From: CAYMUN01 sp964640775
Lineage (GTDB): Bacteria > Patescibacteriota > Saccharimonadia > Saccharimonadales > UBA4665
Length of the DNA: 17,561 bases
NCBI GenBank assembly: GCA_964640775.1
Contig: CAZXIT010000014.1
Span: 1-17,561, forward strand
Direction of reading: 5' to 3'
Shown: piece after piece, positions 13,344 through 17,561 of the stretch
Position numbering within the stretch: position 1 is the stretch's first letter
Layout of the letters: every line of letters begins with the position of its first letter
Notes under the pieces: model-generated
Databases searched by the model: none
What the model was told of the DNA's origin: nothing
What the model saw: only the letters and a program-made list of their open reading frames with translations
Position numbers and translations under genes: made by a program

Positions 13344-14162
13344 TTATGCTGCTGCCGGGGGGACTGCGTCGGCAGCTGCTTCTACTGAAGCTTCGGCTGG
13401 TTTAGTCTCAGGCACAGTCTCAGCTTTAGCTTTAGGGGCTGGTGCAGCCTCGGCCTTGTCGACCGACTTGGCACCTTGGGCTTTGCCGGATTGGATAGCA
13501 GCCTGCACGTAGTCCGCGATGAGCTGGATGGTCTTGATAGCGTCATCGTTGGCTGGGATCGGATAGGTCACCTGGCTGGGATCAGCATTGGTATCGACGA
13601 TGGCCACGATCGGGATGCCGAGTTTTTTGGCTTCGCGTACGGCGTTGACATCATTGACAATATCAACGATAAAAATCGCGCCGGGGCGAGCGCTGAGCTC
13701 TTTGACGCCGCCGTAGAGGACGTTCATCTGGTCGATTTCTTCCTGGAAGCGCTGGACCTCGAGCTTGTTGTATTTGTTGGCAAGTTCTCCGCTCGCCATG
13801 CGGTTTTCGAGATCTTGGAGGTGTTTGACCCGGCCGCCAATGGTGTTCCAGTTAGTGAGCATACCGCCGAGCCAGCGCTCCGTGACATAGGGCATGTCGG
13901 TCTCGACTGCCGCTTTTTTGATAATGTCTTGGGCCTGGCGCTTGGTGCCAACCAGCAAGACCTGCTTGCCGGTGGCTGCAGTTTTGGCAATGAATGCCAG
14001 CGCCGCGTCTAGGCCTTCAACTGTTTTTGCCAGGTCAATAATGTGCGTACCGCCGCGCTTGCTGTGAATGTACTGAGCCATTTTGGGGTGCCAGCGATCG
14101 GTCTTATGGCCGAAATGTGCTCCAGCTTCCAATAATTTTTTAATATCGACGTCAACCGCCAT
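13344..14162 (-). CDS. rpsB: 30S ribosomal protein S2
   Basis: S2 is a small-subunit protein. The 272-aa product starts with the classic VDIKKLLEAGAHFGHKTDRWHPKM and contains IDLAKTVEGLDAALAF, VGTKRQAQDIIKKAA, ERWLGGMLTNW and the later PIVAIVDTNADPSQVTYPIPANDDAIKTI (split across strands 170-210). The last 45 residues are a low-complexity Ala/Pro/Glu/Lys tail, longer than in E. coli S2 and probably disordered. The ATG at 14162 has AAAGGA at a good spacing. It is the first gene of the rpsB-tsf-orf115-frr run and has a strong promoter and a structured leader. Confidence 0.97.
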   Translation of the reverse strand: MAVDVDIKKLLEAGAHFGHKTDRWHPKMAQYIHSKRGGTHIIDLAKTVEGLDAALAFIAKTAATGKQVLLVGTKRQAQDIIKKAAVETDMPYVTERWLGGMLTNWNTIGGRVKHLQDLENRMASGELANKYNKLEVQRFQEEIDQMNVLYGGVKELSARPGAIFIVDIVNDVNAVREAKKLGIPIVAIVDTNADPSQVTYPIPANDDAIKTIQLIADYVQAAIQSGKAQGAKSVDKAEAAPAPKAKAETVPETKPAEASVEAAADAVPPAAA

Positions 14163-14184
14163 ACGTTAGTCCTTTCTCTTCGAC

Positions 14185-14236
14185 TGGGAGCCCGCGCGGT
14201 CCGCTCAAGGTGCCGCGTAGGAGGATCTGAGTCCCA
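14185..14236 (-). promoter_or_regulatory. Structured 5' leader of rpsB
   Basis: Two nested stems are visible in the leader: TGGGA (14236-14232) with TCCCA (14189-14185), and CGCGG (14217-14213) with CCGCG (14199-14195) around a 13-base loop. The start of rpsB lies about 22 bases downstream. Leader-mediated autoregulation by S2 is known in E. coli; whether this leader does the same is inference. Confidence 0.4.
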
Positions 14237-14263
14237 AGCCTGCTTATAATTTAGTACTCAGCC

Positions 14264-14292
14264 ATTGTAACAGATCGGACTTAAGTGTTCAA
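14264..14292 (-). promoter_or_regulatory. Strong promoter for the rpsB-tsf-orf115-frr operon
   Basis: On the minus strand TTGAAC (14292-14287) is followed by a 17-base spacer and TACAAT (14269-14264). The -35 overlaps the thrC stop codon (14289-14291). Transcription would start near 14257, giving a leader of about 95 bases. A second -10-like TATAAG lies about 20 bases further downstream. Confidence 0.7.
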
Positions 14293-15572
14293 GCGTGTGG
14301 CAGGTCGAGTAGGAAGGCTTTAAAATCAGCAAACTCATTGGCTAGCTCGGCGTAGCGCTCCGGTTTCTGGCGCAGCTCGGCAAGTTTCGCACTATTGTCG
14401 ACTGCGATGCCTGTCGTATTGTAAATTTCTTCGGCGAATTTTGTTGGTGAAGCCGTAGAGACGACAATGTCGCCCGGATTGCTCGCGGCCCAGGCCACCG
14501 CCGTATGCGGGTCGAGCACATAACCAGTGCGGTCATAGACGCCGCGAATGGTGGCAATCGTTGCTTCATCGCTTATCGTGCGAGCCGAGACAGCGTACTT
14601 CATAGCCTCGACATTGCCATCGAACATCCAGCCGAGCCTTCCTATCCCCTTTGGCTTGTTGACGTCCATGGCATTCGACAGGGTTGATATGGTGTCGACG
14701 GGTTCGTAGCGGCCGGTCTTGAGATAGCGATGCATCGGATTATTGGCGTTATTGCCCGCCCCAAACCCGCCATAAAACGGCACACCCATATGCCACGTCA
14801 AGATGCCTGCTCCCAGGTTGCCCCCATTGCCAAACGGATAGACCATCCTGCCTCTAAAATCAGGCCCCAGTTTTGCAAACGGCTGGGCGGCATAGGTGGT
14901 TTGCCGCACAAACCGCCCGACATTGATGGAGTTCGCCGTCGTCAGATTATGCGCTTGTCTGAGATCTGGATCATCAAACGCCTGTTCGGTGAGCCGCAAG
15001 CAATCATTAAAAGTGCCCTCCACCTCGGCCACATGGACGTTGGCGGCGGTGCGGCGCAAGCCCATTTCTTGCCGCCGGCTAACCCGGCCTTTGGCATACA
15101 GTACGGCTGCCATGACGCCCTCCATATCAGCCAAGCCTTCGGCGACAGCCTCGCCAGTATCACCGCTCGTTGCCACCAAGACTAGGACGGGTACGCCGGT
15201 TTCTTCGTAGAAATGCTGGAAAAGAGCGCCGATATAACGAGCCGCGACGTCTTTGAATGCTTCAGTTGGACCATGAAACAATTCAAGCACCTTGCGATCG
15301 CCGACATCGACAATCGGGGTCTCAAACGTGGTAGCCTGGCGAACAATTTTATCTAAATCGGATTCGTTTATCTCCCCCTGCACATATGGCCGCAATAGCG
15401 TCGTACCAATGTGGATCTGGTCAGCACCGATTAGGCTGTCGACCTGGTCAAGACTCAGCTCCGGTATCTGCTCAGGTACATATACACTGCTGCTATCCTC
15501 GGGGACACCGCGATGCAGCGCTTGCTGAAATGTAGCTTGATCATTCGGATTACTCAGACTGACATATCTCAT
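14289..15572 (-). CDS. thrC: Threonine synthase
   Basis: The enzyme converts O-phosphohomoserine to threonine with PLP. The 427-aa length fits the fungal/gammaproteobacterial-like class. The N-terminus begins MRYVSLSNPND, close to the family MxYxST start. PLP Lys107 lies in FHGPTEAFKDVAARY, followed by VATSGDTGEAV, the phosphate-binding loop PFGNGGNLGAG (Gly replaces the usual Phe in GNFGN), and the C-terminal DPHTAVAW. All parts of the active-site frame are present, so the gene looks functional. The ATG at 15572 has AAGGTGA about ten bases upstream. It is divergent from the MetA-like gene, with interlocked promoters between them, and its stop lies under the rpsB -35. No homoserine kinase or dehydrogenase gene is in the window. 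Confidence 0.95.
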   Translation of the reverse strand: MRYVSLSNPNDQATFQQALHRGVPEDSSSVYVPEQIPELSLDQVDSLIGADQIHIGTTLLRPYVQGEINESDLDKIVRQATTFETPIVDVGDRKVLELFHGPTEAFKDVAARYIGALFQHFYEETGVPVLVLVATSGDTGEAVAEGLADMEGVMAAVLYAKGRVSRRQEMGLRRTAANVHVAEVEGTFNDCLRLTEQAFDDPDLRQAHNLTTANSINVGRFVRQTTYAAQPFAKLGPDFRGRMVYPFGNGGNLGAGILTWHMGVPFYGGFGAGNNANNPMHRYLKTGRYEPVDTISTLSNAMDVNKPKGIGRLGWMFDGNVEAMKYAVSARTISDEATIATIRGVYDRTGYVLDPHTAVAWAASNPGDIVVSTASPTKFAEEIYNTTGIAVDNSAKLAELRQKPERYAELANEFADFKAFLLDLPHA

Positions 15573-15629
15573 ACCTGCAAAGTCACCTTATTCCCACTCT
15601 CAAGGACACTAGTTTCTAATTAAACCGAC

Positions 15630-15657
15630 ATTATCATTTTCTGGGACAAATAGCAAA
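15630..15657 (-). promoter_or_regulatory. Candidate promoter for thrC
   Basis: On the minus strand TTTGCT (15657-15652) is followed by 16 bases and GATAAT (15635-15630, 5/6 match). It occupies the same bases as the metA promoter on the other strand. The predicted leader is about 50 bases. Confidence 0.4.
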
Positions 15658-15671
15658 TTCCCTGCTATAAT
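15643..15671 (+). promoter_or_regulatory. Promoter for the MetA-like gene, likely leaderless
   Basis: GGGACA (15643-15648, 4/6) is followed by 17 bases and a perfect TATAAT (15666-15671). The ATG begins at 15680, only eight bases after the -10, so transcription would start at or next to the A of the ATG. There is no Shine-Dalgarno in front of the gene, as expected for a leaderless mRNA. Confidence 0.65.
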
Positions 15672-15679
15672 CAAGCGTC

Positions 15680-16669
15680 ATGCCTATTGTGTTGATGGAA
15701 TCTACTCCGGACCCTTGCCTGCGCCAAAGACTGGTTGATGCCAGCATCCCCGTCTTGGGTGAAGCGCAGGCCGCCCACCAGGATATCCGCCCAGCCCGTA
15801 TCGGGATAATGAATAATATGCCCGGGGAATCGGCGGCCCAGACGGAGATCCAATGGCTGCGCTGGATCGGCAGCCAGTCGCTGCTGCAGATAGAGCCGGT
15901 ATTTATGAAACTTGACGATGACCGGCGTGATCGGCCCGGTTCGAGCAAAAAAGAACTTTTTGAACGCTATAAGCCCTTCTCTCAAGTAGCCGAGCAAGGT
16001 CTGGACGGGCTGATCATCACCGGTGACAACCTCGAAATCGAAGCCCACACCAGCGGTTTTTCCGGCGATCCAATCCTCGATTTCCGGGCCCTGCCGGTAG
16101 AGAGAGTCCATTATTACCGGCAGCTTCAGGAGGTGATGGACTGGGCTGACGCCAACGTACGGTCAACAATATTCTCATGCCTTGGCGCCCATTTTGCCCT
16201 GCGTCATAAATTTGATATCGTCAAGCAGGTCAAAGAAGACCGCGGTAAAATTTTTGGTGTGTATGACCATCCTGTCCTGCTGCCTGACAGTCCCCTTGTC
16301 ACCGGTATGAATGACACCATCCGGGCTCCGCACTCCAGGTGGGGAGACGTACCGGTTGAGAAGATCCTGGGCGAGAGCGCTCTCAGCATCGTTGCGGCAA
16401 GCGATGAAGCCGGCTGGCTGCTTTTGGAGTCGCCCAACCGGGCCGGCGGTACTGACGTTTACCTCCAGGCTCACCCCGAGTATGACCGGCTTGACCTGCA
16501 TAATGAGTTCGAACGCGACCGCGATACCGGCTTGGCGATACCGGCTGGGTACTATGTCGGTCCGCCGGCTGCTAAGAATGCCCGGCTGACGTGGGCCAGC
16601 GACGGCCGGGTACTGCATGAAAACTGGATAGGCAGACTGGTCTACCCGGGTTTTTCGCAAGCGGCCTAG
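15680..16669 (+). CDS. MetA-like homoserine O-acyltransferase
   Basis: MetA acylates homoserine for methionine synthesis. The 329-aa protein follows the family: IGIMNNMPGESAAQTEIQWL (41-60), GLDGLIITGDNLE (107-119), STIFSCLGAHFAL with nucleophile Cys167, APHSRWGDVP (216-225), QAHPEYD with catalytic His265 and Glu267, and ERDRDTG with Arg279. Differences from well-studied MetA are notable. The usual MPxKxxTE becomes MPGESAAQTE, the segment after Cys reads LGAHFA instead of WGAQA-like, and about 17 residues are inserted around 121-143. Glu119 aligns with the position where Glu is associated with acetyl-CoA and Gly with succinyl-CoA use. The start is ATG at 15680, immediately behind a TATAAT. 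The stop overlaps that of the convergent PLP enzyme. A related acyltransferase with another acceptor cannot be excluded, so no gene symbol is given. Confidence 0.85.
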   Translation: MPIVLMESTPDPCLRQRLVDASIPVLGEAQAAHQDIRPARIGIMNNMPGESAAQTEIQWLRWIGSQSLLQIEPVFMKLDDDRRDRPGSSKKELFERYKPFSQVAEQGLDGLIITGDNLEIEAHTSGFSGDPILDFRALPVERVHYYRQLQEVMDWADANVRSTIFSCLGAHFALRHKFDIVKQVKEDRGKIFGVYDHPVLLPDSPLVTGMNDTIRAPHSRWGDVPVEKILGESALSIVAASDEAGWLLLESPNRAGGTDVYLQAHPEYDRLDLHNEFERDRDTGLAIPAGYYVGPPAAKNARLTWASDGRVLHENWIGRLVYPGFSQAA

Positions 16670-17561
16670 CCGGCGTGAAACGCCTGGCCAGCTCGTACTT
16701 TGAGATCCGTGAGATCTTCGATACCGATCGATAACCGTACCAGTTCCGGCGTGACACCGAATTTTTGGACAGATTCGACCGGTTTGTGAGCTAGCCAGGT
16801 ATAGAGGCAGGCCAAGGTGTAATAGGTCCCGAGGCTGGGGCCTTTGGTAACTTTCAGAGCATCATAAAAACAGTAGGCCGCCTGCGGGTCATTGAACTGC
16901 AGGCTCATCAGTCCGCCGTAGCCACCGGTATCTTTGCGCACGGCATCATAAGCCTCGGTGTCGTTAAGACTGGGATGATACACCGCCCGCAGCGGCCGTC
17001 CCTCGCCTGTCCAGTGCTCTTGGAGCCACCCCGCCAGGCCCGCAGCGTTGTGGTTAATGACCGGCATGATGCCGGGAAACAGCTCGCTGTTGCGGGCCAG
17101 CACTTCGGCATCTTCGTACCACAGCGTGTCTTCATAGAGTTCTTCGAGCGCCGCCTTGAGCTTTTCATAGTGGGGACTCTCCGGCCGAAGCACAACGGCG
17201 CCGCCCATCACGTCGCCGACACTGGAAACAAATTTAGTCAAGCTGGTGACCCGGGCGACCACGCCATCGGGCAGCTTGGCGTCATCCAAGTTATACATCG
17301 TGCCAATGGTATCATCGAGGACAATCGGTGTCTCGCCGTCTAAAATGGCGTCCAATCGCTGCAAGTCAGGTGTCCAGAGCAACGGGTTGGAAGGATACTC
17401 GGTAACGACTGACCGGAGAGCCTGGGTGTCAGCCATCAATTCTGCCAGTTTCTCGTAATCAGCCTGCCGCAGATCAATCATATTTTTATTCACCCCGCGA
17501 TGCGGACCAAATTTCCGCTGGTCATAAGTATCGGTATACGGAAATCCGAACTGTACGCCAG
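16666..17561 (-). CDS. Cys/Met-metabolism PLP-dependent enzyme, N-terminus off the right edge
   Basis: The frame is open to the window edge (298 codons seen), so the GTG at 17493 is probably internal. Family signs are VTEYPSNPLL, then VLDDTIGT (the DNT-like PLP-contacting segment), and VTSLTKFVSSVGDVMGGAVV, where the Lys at 17233-17235 forms the PLP Schiff base. The end has ELVRLSIGIEDLTDLKVRAGQAF. This family includes cystathionine gamma-synthase, O-acetylhomoserine sulfhydrylase and related lyases; the missing N-terminal third would help choose. Next to a MetA-like acyltransferase, a role in using acylhomoserine to make cystathionine or homocysteine is likely. The four bases at 16666-16669 (CTAG) contain the stop codons of both convergent genes. 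Confidence 0.87.
   Translation of the reverse strand, partial: GVQFGFPYTDTYDQRKFGPHRGVNKNMIDLRQADYEKLAELMADTQALRSVVTEYPSNPLLWTPDLQRLDAILDGETPIVLDDTIGTMYNLDDAKLPDGVVARVTSLTKFVSSVGDVMGGAVVLRPESPHYEKLKAALEELYEDTLWYEDAEVLARNSELFPGIMPVINHNAAGLAGWLQEHWTGEGRPLRAVYHPSLNDTEAYDAVRKDTGGYGGLMSLQFNDPQAAYCFYDALKVTKGPSLGTYYTLACLYTWLAHKPVESVQKFGVTPELVRLSIGIEDLTDLKVRAGQAFHAG

Noticed and set aside
13476..14012. 178-codon + strand open frame across rpsB
   Set aside because: It is antisense to S2, which has all expected signatures, and has no Shine-Dalgarno or recognisable domain.
1..17561. Recoded UGA (code 25) as in Gracilibacteria
   Set aside because: TGA serves as the stop of thrC and of the L,D-transpeptidase gene at the expected protein ends, and long genes are intact under the standard code.

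Overview
The window reads as chromosomal DNA of a small-genome bacterium, most likely a Candidate Phyla Radiation (Patescibacteria) member close to Candidatus Saccharibacteria. This placement is inferred from general family knowledge, without a database search. Supporting signs are a short EF-Ts (197 aa), a ProRS of only 418 aa without the editing insert, tight packing with genes touching or overlapping at their stop codons, roughly balanced GC, and a Gram-positive-style wall enzyme set (L,D-transpeptidase with a stalk domain, Rpf/lysozyme-like enzyme). TGA ends thrC and the L,D-transpeptidase gene, and no long gene needs TGA as sense, so the UGA=Gly code of Gracilibacteria/Absconditabacteria does not apply.

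Layout: positions 1-7835 hold nine genes on the minus strand, in transcription order proS, greA, lysS, a zincin-like metallopeptidase, a 101-aa membrane protein, msrA, a HAD phosphatase, a large membrane-anchored trypsin-like protease, and a PD-(D/E)XK nuclease cut by the left edge. Positions 7836-11701 are an envelope region: a secreted Rpf/transglycosylase-like protein (+), a CPBP intramembrane protease (-) and an RseP-type site-2 protease (-) that overlap each other, and a divergent L,D-transpeptidase (+). Positions 11715-14162 are the translation operon rpsB-tsf-orf115-frr (-), where an unrecognised 115-aa gene sits in the slot usually held by pyrH. Positions 14289-17561 hold a homoserine-branch cluster: threonine synthase (-), a divergent MetA-like homoserine acyltransferase (+), and a Cys/Met-metabolism PLP enzyme (-) cut by the right edge.

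How the genes fit together: the first block mixes tRNA charging (ProRS, LysRS), transcript-cleavage factor GreA, oxidative repair (MsrA) and surface proteolysis. The envelope region combines peptidoglycan cleavage, 3-3 cross-linking and two intramembrane proteases. The last cluster could convert activated homoserine to threonine or to methionine precursors, which is unexpected for a lineage regarded as largely auxotrophic for amino acids.

The most interesting signals are: -10-like boxes only 8-11 nt before the start codons of metA, rseP and lysS, suggesting leaderless or near-leaderless mRNAs; interlocked divergent thrC/metA promoters; a MetA-like enzyme with an insertion and a predicted acetyl-CoA preference; a strong Shine-Dalgarno before the Rpf-like gene with no ATG/GTG/TTG at the expected distance; and two convergent gene pairs sharing stop-codon bases. 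I saw no tRNA, rRNA, CRISPR array, insertion sequence or clear intrinsic terminator. No gene-free stretch exceeds 300 bases; the longest is 7836-8110.
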